This document shows, one piece after another, positions 1 to 5,173 of a DNA stretch of 5,173 bases. Origin of the DNA: JAMIFN01 sp035906235 (GTDB lineage Bacteria; Pseudomonadota; Gammaproteobacteria; Burkholderiales; Burkholderiaceae_C); the NCBI GenBank assembly GCA_035906235.1, contig JAMIFN010000018.1, forward strand, positions 1 to 5,173, written 5' to 3'. Position 1 is the stretch's first letter; every line of letters starts with the position of its first letter. The notes beneath the pieces are model-generated. The model saw nothing but the letters and a program-made list of their open reading frames with translations, made no database searches and was not told where the DNA came from. The position numbers and the translations under genes are program-made.

Positions 1-19
1 GCATGGTAGGCAAGGCAAC

Positions 20-67
20 CCATGAAGTAAAATGGTTTTATCTCACACATTCATGAGTTTTATTCAT
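20..67 (+). promoter_or_regulatory. Probable LysR-type (MetR) operator/promoter region with two T-N11-A dyads
   Basis: This A+T-rich stretch just upstream of the regulator gene holds two 13-bp dyads. The first, at 28-40, is a perfect inverted repeat TAAAA-TGG-TTTTA. The second, at 54-66, is TGAG-TTTTA-TTCA, which matches the known MetR box TGAA-N5-TTCA at seven of eight defined positions. Both have the T-N11-A form typical of LysR-family sites, and their centres are 26 bp apart. Extra half-sites are visible: TGAA at 23-26 and TTCA at 50-53. LysR-type regulators commonly repress their own gene and activate a divergent one from such a region. I could not assign -10 and -35 hexamers with confidence. 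The operator role is inferred. Confidence 0.45.
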
Positions 68-72
68 CAACC

Positions 73-951
73 ATGCTAGAACGCCTGCACCTAAACATCG
101 TGCGCGAGGTCGATAGGCAAGGCTCGCTCACCGCCGCCGCCGCGCACCTCTGCCTGACGCAATCGGCGCTGAGCCACAGCATGCGCAAGCTCGAAGAGCG
201 CCTGGGCACCGCCATTTGGCTGCGCGAAGGCCGCAGCCTGCGCCTAAGCCAAGCCGGGCAAGCCGTGCTGCAATTGGCCGAGCGTGTGCTGCCTCAGCTA
301 GAGCTGACCGAGACACGCCTGCGCGAACACGCCGCCGGGCAACGCGGCAGCCTGCGCATAGGCATGGAATGCCACCCCTGCTACCAGTGGTTGCTGAAAA
401 TCGTCGCGCCCTATTTGGCCACCTGGCCGGCGGTGGATGTGGATGTGAAGCAAAAATTCCAATTTGGTGGCTTGGCAGCGCTGGCGAATTTTGAAATTGA
501 TATCTTGGTCACGCCCGACCCCGTGCTGCAGCCTGGCCTGCATTTTGAACCGGTGTTTGACTACGAACAGGTGCTGGTTGTGGCGCAAAACCACCCGCTG
601 GCGCAACAAGCCTATGCACGCCCGCGCGATTTGCAGGGCGAAACCCTGCTGAGCTACCCCGTTAGCCTAGAGCGCCTGGATATTTACAGCCAGTTTTTGC
701 TGCCAGCAGGCGCAGCGCCAGCCCAGCACAAAACCCTAGAAACCACAGACATCATGCTGCAAATGGTGGCCAGTGGCCGTGGCGTAGCAGCGCTGCCGCG
801 CTGGCTGGTGCTGGAATATGCGCAGCGCCTGCCGATCTTGCCTGTGCGCTTGGGCAAAGCTGGCATCGCCAAGCAAATCCACCTAGGCTGGCGCCAAGAA
901 GACTGGGGCCTAGACTATTTAGCCGCATTCGTGCAGGCAGCGCGTTTGTAA
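73..951 (+). CDS. metR: LysR-family transcriptional regulator, MetR-like
   Basis: This 292-residue protein has the full length and layout of a LysR-type regulator. The N-terminal winged helix-turn-helix spans about residues 1-60, with the recognition region GSLTAAAAHLCLTQSALSHS at 17-36. A linker helix follows at about 60-90 and the effector-binding domain runs from about 92 to the end. The effector domain resembles MetR: GMECHPCYQWL at 97-107 (compare IAIECHSCIQWL in E. coli MetR as I recall it), DILVTPDP at 143-150, GLHFEPVFDYE at 155-165 and MVASGRGVAALPRW at 231-244. In the family, MetR binds homocysteine as co-effector and activates metE, metH and related genes in the cytoplasm. The ATG at 73 gives the standard family N-terminus, although the bases before it (TTCATCAACC) show no good Shine-Dalgarno. 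The gene converges on pyc, so the two are probably regulated independently. The LysR call is near certain; the MetR subtype is strong but rests on remembered sequences. Confidence 0.9.
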   Translation: MLERLHLNIVREVDRQGSLTAAAAHLCLTQSALSHSMRKLEERLGTAIWLREGRSLRLSQAGQAVLQLAERVLPQLELTETRLREHAAGQRGSLRIGMECHPCYQWLLKIVAPYLATWPAVDVDVKQKFQFGGLAALANFEIDILVTPDPVLQPGLHFEPVFDYEQVLVVAQNHPLAQQAYARPRDLQGETLLSYPVSLERLDIYSQFLLPAGAAPAQHKTLETTDIMLQMVASGRGVAALPRWLVLEYAQRLPILPVRLGKAGIAKQIHLGWRQEDWGLDYLAAFVQAARL

Positions 952-1034
952 ACATATGGCACTTTCCTCCTGCAAATGGCTGCCCTCTAGATGGCGCGCG
1001 GCGGACAGATCAAGCGCTGAATCGGCAGACGCGA
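952..1034. other. Convergent intergenic gap without a visible terminator
   Basis: Here the 3' ends of metR (plus strand) and pyc (minus strand) face each other across 83 bp. I looked for a bidirectional stem-loop with flanking A and T tracts and found none: there is no T run on either strand and no stem longer than about five bases. Termination may be Rho-dependent, or the transcripts may overlap. The latter two possibilities are inference. Confidence 0.6.
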
Positions 1035-4000
1035 TCAAACAAACTCCAGCAGCAAATCGTGCGCCTGCACGCTATCGCCCAGCGCCACATGCAGGCGGGC
1101 GATGGTGCCATCGCGCGGGGCAGAGATGGAGTTTTCCATCTTCATGGCTTCCAGCGCCAGCAGGGGCTGGCCTTTGCGCACGCTTTGCCCAGTTTGCACC
1201 GCCAGTTGCGCCACCGTGCCGGGCATGGGCGCGGCCAGGTGGCTGGGGTTGCCCGCCTCGGCCTTGCTGCGGGCGGCTTTTTTGCCGCTGCGCGTGGCTG
1301 TTGTGTCACGCTGGCGATTGGCGATGCGCACGGGGCGCACTTGCCCATTGAGTTCAAACAAGACCCGCGTTTGCCCGGCTTCGCTGCTGGGGGTGCTGCC
1401 CTGCAGGCGCAGCACCAGGGTTTTGCCTGGCTCCAGATCTACGGCGATTTCCTCACCCTCGCCGCTGCCATCCATGCCGTAGAAAAACACCGGCGTGGGC
1501 AGCACGCTGACATCGCCAAACTGGCGGCGGTGGGCGCAGTAGTCTTGGTAAACCTTGGGGTACATCAGCCAGCTGGCCAGCTGCGCATCGTCTAGCGCGT
1601 GTCCTAGCAATTGCTGTGCGCGCTCGCGCTCGGCTTGCAAATCCACAGGCGGCAGGTGCGCCCCGGCGCGGCCGGCGATGGGCGTTTGGCCTTGCAAGAT
1701 ATGCGCCTGCAAGGCGGGCGGAAAGCCCTCGGGCGGGTAGCCCAGCTCGCCGCGCATCATGGCGACCAGCGAATCGGGCAAGGGCAAATTTTGCTGCGGG
1801 TCGGCAATGTCGGCGGCGCTGTAATCGCCCGCCACCATGAATAGCGCCAAATCGCCAACCACTTTGGATGAGGGCGTGACTTTGACGATGTCGCCTAAAA
1901 GCTGATTGGCATCGGCATAGGCTTGCGCCACTTCGCCCCAGCGCGTCTCTAGCCCCATGCTGCGGGCTTGTTCGCGCAGATTGGTGTATTGGCCGCCTGG
2001 CATTTCGTGGCGGTACACATCCGAGGTGCCGGCGCGCATCTCGGCCTCAAACGGGGCGTAATAGCGGCGCACGCCTTCCCAATAGCGCGAAAAGGGCGCC
2101 AGGCGGCGCGGGTCTATGCCGCTGTCGCGCTCGGTATGCTGCACGGCGGCGATGATGGCGCCCAAGCTGGGTTGCGAGGTCAGGCCGCTCATGGCGTCCA
2201 TAGCCCCATCTACCGCATCGGCGCCGGCTTCTATGGCGGCTAGCACGCTGGCCACGCCCGCGCCGCTGGTGTCGTGGGTGTGAAAGTGGATGGGCAGGCC
2301 CACTTCGTCTTTTAATGCTTGGACCAAAGCACGCGCGGCGGCTGGGCGGCACACGCCCGCCATGTCTTTGATGCCCAAAATATGTGCGCCTGCTTTTTCA
2401 AGCTCTTTGCCCATGCGGACAAAATATTTCAGGTCGTATTTGGGGCGTGCGGGGTCAAGCACATCGCCCGTGTAGCACATGGTGCCTTCGCACAGTGCGC
2501 CGGTTTCGATGACCGCATCCATGGCGACGCGCATGTTGTCCACCCAATTGAGTGAATCAAAAACGCGAAACACATCCATGCCTTGCGCGGCGGCTTGCTG
2601 CACAAAATGGCGCAGCACATTGTCGGCATAGTTGGTGTAGCCCACGGCATTGGCACCGCGCAGCAGCATTTGCAGCAGCACATTGGGCACGGCTTGGCGG
2701 ATGTGTTGCAGGCGCTGCCAGGGGTCTTCTTTTAAAAAGCGCAGCGCCACATCAAAGCTGGCGCCGCCCCAGCACTCTAGCGAAAACAGCTCGGGCAGGC
2801 CGTGGGCGTAATGCGGGGCAATGGCCAGCATATCGGCGCTGCGCATGCGCGTGGCAAAGAGCGATTGGTGCGCGTCGCGCATGGTGGTGTCGGTCAGCAG
2901 CACGCGTTTTTCTGCGCGCATCCAATCGGCAAAACCTTGTGCGCCCAAGGCTTGCAGGCGCTGGCGGCTGCCTGCGGGCGGAGTGCTGCTCAGGTCTATG
3001 CCCGCTAACGCCGGCAGGGGCGCTGGGCGCAAATCGTGGGCGCTGGGCAGCGGTGTATTGCGGCCGCGCAGCTCGGGGTGGCCATTGACGCTGACATCGC
3101 CGATATAGCGCAGCAGGCGGCTGGCGCGGTCGCGCCGAGCTTGCAGTTGCAAGAGCGCGGGCGTGTTGTCGATAAAGCGCGTGGTGCACTGGCCGCTGCG
3201 GAACTCGGGGTGGGCGATCAGCTTTTCTAAAAAGGCCAAATTGTTGGCTACGCCGCGAATGCGGAACTCGCGCAGCGCCCTGTCCATGCGGCGCATGGCT
3301 TCTTTGGCATCGCGCCCACGGGCGGTGACTTTGACCAAAAGCGAGTCGTAATAGGGGCTGATGACCGCGCCGGCGTAGGCCGTGCCCGCATCTAAACGAA
3401 TGCCTGCGCCTGCGGCACTGCGGTAGGCGGCGAGTTTGCCGTAATCGGGGGCAAAGCCTTTTTCGGGGTCTTCGGTGGTGACGCGGCATTGCAGCGCGTG
3501 GCCGCTCAGGACAATGTTTTCTTGCGCGGGCAAATAGGGGCAGCCGCCAATGTGGCCGCCTTGGGCAATCAGCAGCTGCGCTTTGAGGACATCGATGCCC
3601 GTGACTTCTTCGGTCACGGTGTGCTCGACCTGGATGCGCGGATTAACTTCGATAAAGTAAAACGCGCCAGTGTCGGCGTCCATTAAAAACTCCACCGTGC
3701 CAGCCGAGCTGTAGTTCACCCCGGCGGCGAGTTGGAGCGCGGCGGCGCACAGGGTTTGGCGTTGCTCGGGGCTGAGGTAGGGCGCAGGGGCGCGTTCGAT
3801 GACTTTTTGGTGGCGGCGCTGCACCGAGCAATCGCGCTCGAACAAATGCACTTGCTGGCCGTGCGTGTCGCCCAAAATCTGCACCTCCACATGGTGGGCG
3901 CGTTGCACCATTTTTTCTAAATAGAGCTCGTCTTTGCCAAAAGCCGCCAGGGCTTCGCGCCGCGCACTGGCGATGGCGGGCAGCAGTTGCTCGGCGTTTT

Positions 4001-4523
4001 CAATGGCGCGCATACCGCGCCCGCCCCCGCCCCAGCTGGCTTTGAGCATCAGCGGGTAGCCAATTTGGGCGGCTAGCGCCAAGCACTGGGCATCATCCTG
4101 TGGCAATGCGCCTGTGGCAGGCACCACGGGCACGCCCACGCGCTCGGCCAAGGCACGGGCCGAGACTTTATTGCCCAGCTCGCGCATGACCGCCGCTTTG
4201 GGGCCAATAAAGTGCAAGCCCGCAGCGGCGCAGGCCTCGGCAAATTCGGGGCTTTCTGACAAAAAACCATAGCCCGGGTGAATGGCATCGACCTTGGCCT
4301 GCTTGGCAATGCGGATGATGTCGGCTATGTCGAGATAGGCGGCAATCGGCTTGCGCCCCTGCCCGACCAAATAGCTTTCATCGGCCTTGAAGCGGTGCAG
4401 CGCCAGGCGGTCTTCGTGCGCGTAAATGGCCACGGTGCGCATATCCAGCTCCTGCGCGGCGCGCATGATGCGGATGGCGATTTCGCTGCGATTGGCGACC
4501 AGGATGCTGTGGATTTTTTTCAT
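1035..4523 (-). CDS. pyc: Pyruvate carboxylase, single-chain, biotin-dependent
   Basis: This 1162-residue cytoplasmic enzyme carboxylates pyruvate to oxaloacetate using ATP, bicarbonate and biotin, feeding the TCA cycle and gluconeogenesis. Its length fits bacterial pyruvate carboxylases (about 1150). The biotin carboxylase domain (about 1-455) has an ATP-grasp glycine loop GGGGRG at 165-170, K119, K161, K240, E278 and the catalytic stretch EVNPRIQVEH at 292-301. The carboxyltransferase domain (about 535-1000) has TDTTMRDAHQS at 544-554, with D550 a likely metal ligand. It also has pyruvate-binding R622, the lysine that is carboxylated (K719 in GIKDMAG), metal ligands H748 and H750 in HFHTHD, and T883 in VTPSSKVVGD. 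Roles are assigned from the Rhizobium etli enzyme, whose numbering sits one residue lower. The biotin carrier domain (about 1093-1162) carries AMKMEN with biotinylated K1128, which needs a BirA-type ligase. No key residue is missing and the frame is intact. The ATG at 4523 gives the family N-terminus (KKIHSILVANRSEIAIRI). It follows a poor Shine-Dalgarno context and is followed by seven A residues. Confidence 0.97.
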   Translation of the reverse strand: MKKIHSILVANRSEIAIRIMRAAQELDMRTVAIYAHEDRLALHRFKADESYLVGQGRKPIAAYLDIADIIRIAKQAKVDAIHPGYGFLSESPEFAEACAAAGLHFIGPKAAVMRELGNKVSARALAERVGVPVVPATGALPQDDAQCLALAAQIGYPLMLKASWGGGGRGMRAIENAEQLLPAIASARREALAAFGKDELYLEKMVQRAHHVEVQILGDTHGQQVHLFERDCSVQRRHQKVIERAPAPYLSPEQRQTLCAAALQLAAGVNYSSAGTVEFLMDADTGAFYFIEVNPRIQVEHTVTEEVTGIDVLKAQLLIAQGGHIGGCPYLPAQENIVLSGHALQCRVTTEDPEKGFAPDYGKLAAYRSAAGAGIRLDAGTAYAGAVISPYYDSLLVKVTARGRDAKEAMRRMDRALREFRIRGVANNLAFLEKLIAHPEFRSGQCTTRFIDNTPALLQLQARRDRASRLLRYIGDVSVNGHPELRGRNTPLPSAHDLRPAPLPALAGIDLSSTPPAGSRQRLQALGAQGFADWMRAEKRVLLTDTTMRDAHQSLFATRMRSADMLAIAPHYAHGLPELFSLECWGGASFDVALRFLKEDPWQRLQHIRQAVPNVLLQMLLRGANAVGYTNYADNVLRHFVQQAAAQGMDVFRVFDSLNWVDNMRVAMDAVIETGALCEGTMCYTGDVLDPARPKYDLKYFVRMGKELEKAGAHILGIKDMAGVCRPAAARALVQALKDEVGLPIHFHTHDTSGAGVASVLAAIEAGADAVDGAMDAMSGLTSQPSLGAIIAAVQHTERDSGIDPRRLAPFSRYWEGVRRYYAPFEAEMRAGTSDVYRHEMPGGQYTNLREQARSMGLETRWGEVAQAYADANQLLGDIVKVTPSSKVVGDLALFMVAGDYSAADIADPQQNLPLPDSLVAMMRGELGYPPEGFPPALQAHILQGQTPIAGRAGAHLPPVDLQAERERAQQLLGHALDDAQLASWLMYPKVYQDYCAHRRQFGDVSVLPTPVFFYGMDGSGEGEEIAVDLEPGKTLVLRLQGSTPSSEAGQTRVLFELNGQVRPVRIANRQRDTTATRSGKKAARSKAEAGNPSHLAAPMPGTVAQLAVQTGQSVRKGQPLLALEAMKMENSISAPRDGTIARLHVALGDSVQAHDLLLEFV

Positions 4524-4540
4524 GGAGCGTGGGTATGTTT

Positions 4541-4564
4541 GTCATTCCAGCGCAGGCTGGAATC
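4541..4564 (+). repeat. Palindromic repeat A, in the pyc leader
   Basis: A perfect 8-bp inverted repeat, ATTCCAGC at 4544-4551 and GCTGGAAT at 4556-4563, encloses the 4-base loop GCAG. It is preceded by GTC and followed by C, as in the GTCATTCC...GGAAT family of intergenic repeats. It differs from the dRS3 consensus (ATTCCC-N8-GGGAAT) by one compensated base pair, C-G to A-T, so the stem is preserved. Its edge lies 20 nt upstream of the pyc ATG, so it should be in the pyc 5' leader RNA if the promoter lies further upstream. Confidence 0.85.
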
Positions 4565-4572
4565 TCGGTATT

Positions 4573-4606
4573 CCCCTCTCCTGCGAGGGAGATGGCAGGG
4601 TGAGGG
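4573..4606 (+). repeat. Repeat F, CCCTCTCC...GGGAGA type intergenic element
   Basis: This element reads CCCCTCTCCTGCGAGGGAGA followed by TGGCAGGGTGAGGG. It resembles a widespread proteobacterial intergenic repeat of the form CCCTCTCC(loop)GGAGAGGG...GGGTGAGGG. Short alternative stems are possible: CCCTC (4574-4578) with GAGGG (4585-4589), or TCTCC (4577-4581) with GGAGA (4588-4592). It follows directly after repeat A. The family match is from memory of similar sequences and I have not compared copies elsewhere in this genome. Confidence 0.55.
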
Positions 4607-4689
4607 TTGATTTTTACAAGCCAAATAGGCTTTTTAGGCCGAAAAACCTGCCTGAGTAGCTCACTTTTTTGATATGAAAAAAAGCTGAG

Positions 4690-4710
4690 ATTGCGGGTCA
4701 AGCCCGCAAT
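4690..4710 (-). repeat. Palindromic repeat E (ATTGCGGG...CCCGCAAT)
   Basis: A perfect 8-bp stem is formed by ATTGCGGG at 4690-4697 and CCCGCAAT at 4703-4710, with the loop TCAAG. It is followed by GACG, so on the minus strand it reads CGTCATTGCGGG, the same left edge as the other copies. This places it in minus orientation. The minus-strand translation across it gives VIAGLTRNL, a familiar signature of this repeat type in many proteobacterial genomes. No T tract follows the stem on either strand, so it is not a standard intrinsic terminator. Confidence 0.8.
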
Positions 4711-4741
4711 GACGAAATCCAATAGCTTGTATTCCGCTGCT

Positions 4742-4769
4742 TCGTCATTCCCGCGTAGGCGGGAATCCA
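4742..4769 (+). repeat. Palindromic repeat B, dRS3-like
   Basis: Positions 4747-4766 match the Neisseria dRS3 consensus ATTCCC-N8-GGGAAT exactly. The stem extends to 8 bp (ATTCCCGC/GCGGGAAT) with the loop GTAG. The 28-bp unit 4742-4769 recurs as an exact reverse complement at 4851-4878 (repeat D). In Neisseria such 20-bp units flank mosaic intergenic elements and serve as integration sites for filamentous phage. Whether either applies here is unknown. Confidence 0.9.
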
Positions 4770-4775
4770 TGCCTT

Positions 4776-4800
4776 CGTCATGCCAGCGTAGGCTGGCATC
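4776..4800 (+). repeat. Palindromic repeat C (ATGCCAGC...GCTGGCAT)
   Basis: A perfect 8-bp inverted repeat, ATGCCAGC at 4780-4787 and GCTGGCAT at 4792-4799, encloses the loop GTAG. It begins with CGTC like repeat B and runs in the same orientation, starting six bases after B ends. Compared with B, the stem has compensated changes at two base pairs, T-A to G-C and C-G to A-T. This suggests the palindrome, rather than the primary sequence, is what is kept. Confidence 0.85.
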
Positions 4801-4850
4801 TACCCCGCTGATTCCTAGGCTTTGCAGTTTTACCTTGGGCTGTCGGCTGG

Positions 4851-4878
4851 TGGATTCCCGCCTACGCGGGAATGACGA
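4851..4878 (-). repeat. Palindromic repeat D, exact inverted copy of repeat B
   Basis: This unit is the exact reverse complement of 4742-4769 over 28 bases. Its core at 4854-4873 again matches ATTCCC-N8-GGGAAT. B and D therefore form terminal inverted repeats around an 81-bp interior containing repeat C and about 50 bp of non-repetitive sequence. The flanks (left ...GCTGC, right CAAGA...) do not show an obvious target-site duplication. It lies 45 bp past the stop codon of the right-hand gene. Confidence 0.9.
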
Positions 4879-4923
4879 CAAGAGGTGCAGCAAAAAGGCT
4901 TGGCGCAGTACCCCAAAAAACCT

Positions 4924-5173
4924 TTAACTAAACCGTTTCTCCAGCGCGTCCCACTCGGGCTTACCCACCAAGCGTTGGCGTTCGGCAAAGGGCGTAACCA
5001 GGCCGCTGTCTTCGCGCACTTCTTTTTCGTCGCGCAGCACGGTCAGGGCTTTTTGCATACCCATGACTGCGCCTTGCAGGGCAGCATTGGCGTAGAGCAC
5101 CAGACCAAAGCCCAGCTCGCCCAATTGCGTGGCGTTAAAAATGGGCGTTTTGCCGCCTATGACCATATTCATT
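4924..5173 (-). CDS. Isocitrate lyase/PEP mutase superfamily protein, C-terminal part
   Basis: Only the last 82 codons are in the window; the 5' part lies beyond the right edge. The segment NMVIGGKTPIFNATQLGELG near the start of the visible part is characteristic of this superfamily (compare the NM-x-EGGKTP-hydrophobic segment followed by an 'ELxxLGF' helix). It comes before the C-terminal helices FGLVLYANAALQGAVMGMQ. Members are Mg-dependent TIM-barrel enzymes of about 280-300 residues that cleave or rearrange C-C or C-P bonds next to an oxo acid. Examples are methylisocitrate lyase, dimethylmalate lyase, oxaloacetate decarboxylase and PEP mutase. The catalytic residues lie in the missing part, so the substrate cannot be assigned. 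The first in-frame ATG (5172) is almost certainly internal because GGKTP lies in the last third of family members. The gene is on the same strand as pyc, 400 bp upstream of it. Confidence 0.85.
   Translation of the reverse strand, partial: MNMVIGGKTPIFNATQLGELGFGLVLYANAALQGAVMGMQKALTVLRDEKEVREDSGLVTPFAERQRLVGKPEWDALEKRFS

Larger units (their letters stand above)
4742..4878. mobile_element. Possible small mosaic/MITE-like element bounded by 28-bp inverted repeats
   Basis: The exact 28-bp inverted pair B/D bounds a 137-bp unit with no coding capacity. This layout recalls Neisseria intergenic mosaic elements, in which dRS3 units flank a 50-150-bp repeat unit, and it also recalls non-autonomous miniature elements. 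No target duplication was seen, and each end is itself a palindrome, so chance insertion of two independent repeats in opposite orientations is an equally good explanation. Confidence 0.35.
4524..4923. other. 400-bp intergenic region built largely of short palindromic repeats
   Basis: No gene is supported in this stretch. It contains, from left to right, palindromic elements at 4541-4564, 4573-4606, 4690-4710, 4742-4769, 4776-4800 and 4851-4878, listed separately. Between them lie A+T-rich segments at about 4608-4690 and 4890-4923. Open frames across it translate the repeats into strings such as FPRRRES, SRLRGND and AGLTRNL, which are familiar products of translated intergenic repeats and not proteins. 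A pyc promoter must lie in or beyond this region on the minus strand, most plausibly in the A+T-rich 4608-4690 segment, but I could not pick convincing hexamers. I see no clear terminator for the upstream gene. Confidence 0.8.

Noticed and set aside
1..23. Possible divergent gene start on the minus strand (ATG at 23 or at 4), perhaps a methionine gene such as metE
   Set aside because: Only a few codons are visible (MGCLAYH from the ATG at 23). They do not resemble the MetE N-terminus and no ribosome-binding site supports either start.
956..1351. A 131-codon plus-strand open frame beginning just after metR
   Set aside because: Most of it lies antisense to the biotin-carrier end of pyc, its composition is skewed (rich in R, A, P, C and W), it has no ribosome-binding site and no recognisable family. 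It is a shadow of a G+C-rich gene.
2752..3489. A 245-codon minus-strand open frame inside pyc in another frame
   Set aside because: It is fully contained in a clearly real gene and rich in R, P and H, as expected of an out-of-frame reading of G+C-rich codons.
4618..4635. Small hairpin AAGCC-AAATA-GGCTT followed by a T run, terminator-like on the plus strand
   Set aside because: The stem is only 5 bp and no plus-strand gene ends upstream of it. On the minus strand it is not followed by T residues.
4653..4663. Dyad TGAG-TAG-CTCA upstream of pyc as a possible operator
   Set aside because: Four-base arms are expected by chance in a region this size, and no second copy or promoter hexamers support it.
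4541..4878. The palindromic repeats as a CRISPR array
   Set aside because: The units vary in sequence, spacing and orientation, and there are no regular 25-40-bp spacers between identical direct repeats.
4378..4893. A 171-codon open frame on the minus strand spanning the repeats and the pyc 5' end
   Set aside because: Its product consists of translated intergenic repeats (FPRRRES, SRLRGND, AGLTRNL, IPACAGMT) followed by an out-of-frame shadow of the pyc N-terminus. Repeat palindromes often stay open by chance.

Overview
The window is G+C-rich (I estimate about 60%) with dense coding. It looks like a proteobacterial chromosome, most likely betaproteobacterial (Burkholderiales/Neisseriales-like). 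The grounds are the MetR-type regulator sequence, the single-chain pyruvate carboxylase, and intergenic copies of the ATTCCC-N8-GGGAAT palindrome, known as dRS3 in Neisseria and also seen in other betaproteobacteria. The organism call is an inference; nothing in the window fixes the genus.

Layout: positions 1-72 are an A+T-rich leader with two 13-bp T-N11-A dyads, probably operators. Positions 73-951 (+) encode a complete LysR-type regulator closely resembling MetR. An 83-bp convergent gap (952-1034) with no recognisable terminator separates it from a complete 1162-residue pyruvate carboxylase (pyc) on the minus strand, 1035-4523. Positions 4524-4923 are a 400-bp non-coding stretch made largely of short palindromic repeats in both orientations. 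Positions 4924-5173 (-) hold the last 82 codons of an isocitrate lyase/PEP mutase superfamily protein that continues beyond the right edge.

How the genes relate: pyruvate carboxylase makes oxaloacetate from pyruvate and bicarbonate, an anaplerotic and gluconeogenic step. The upstream superfamily protein belongs to a group that cleaves or decarboxylates 2- to 4-carbon oxoacids and includes oxaloacetate decarboxylases. The two genes share a strand, so a metabolic link is possible, but the repeat-filled 400-bp gap argues against a tight operon. The regulator is convergent with pyc and probably controls methionine/homocysteine genes lying elsewhere, perhaps to the left of the window.

I see no new multi-gene system here. 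The parts worth a second look are the repeat cluster, including one palindrome in the pyc leader, the paired dyads before metR, and the pyc/superfamily pairing.
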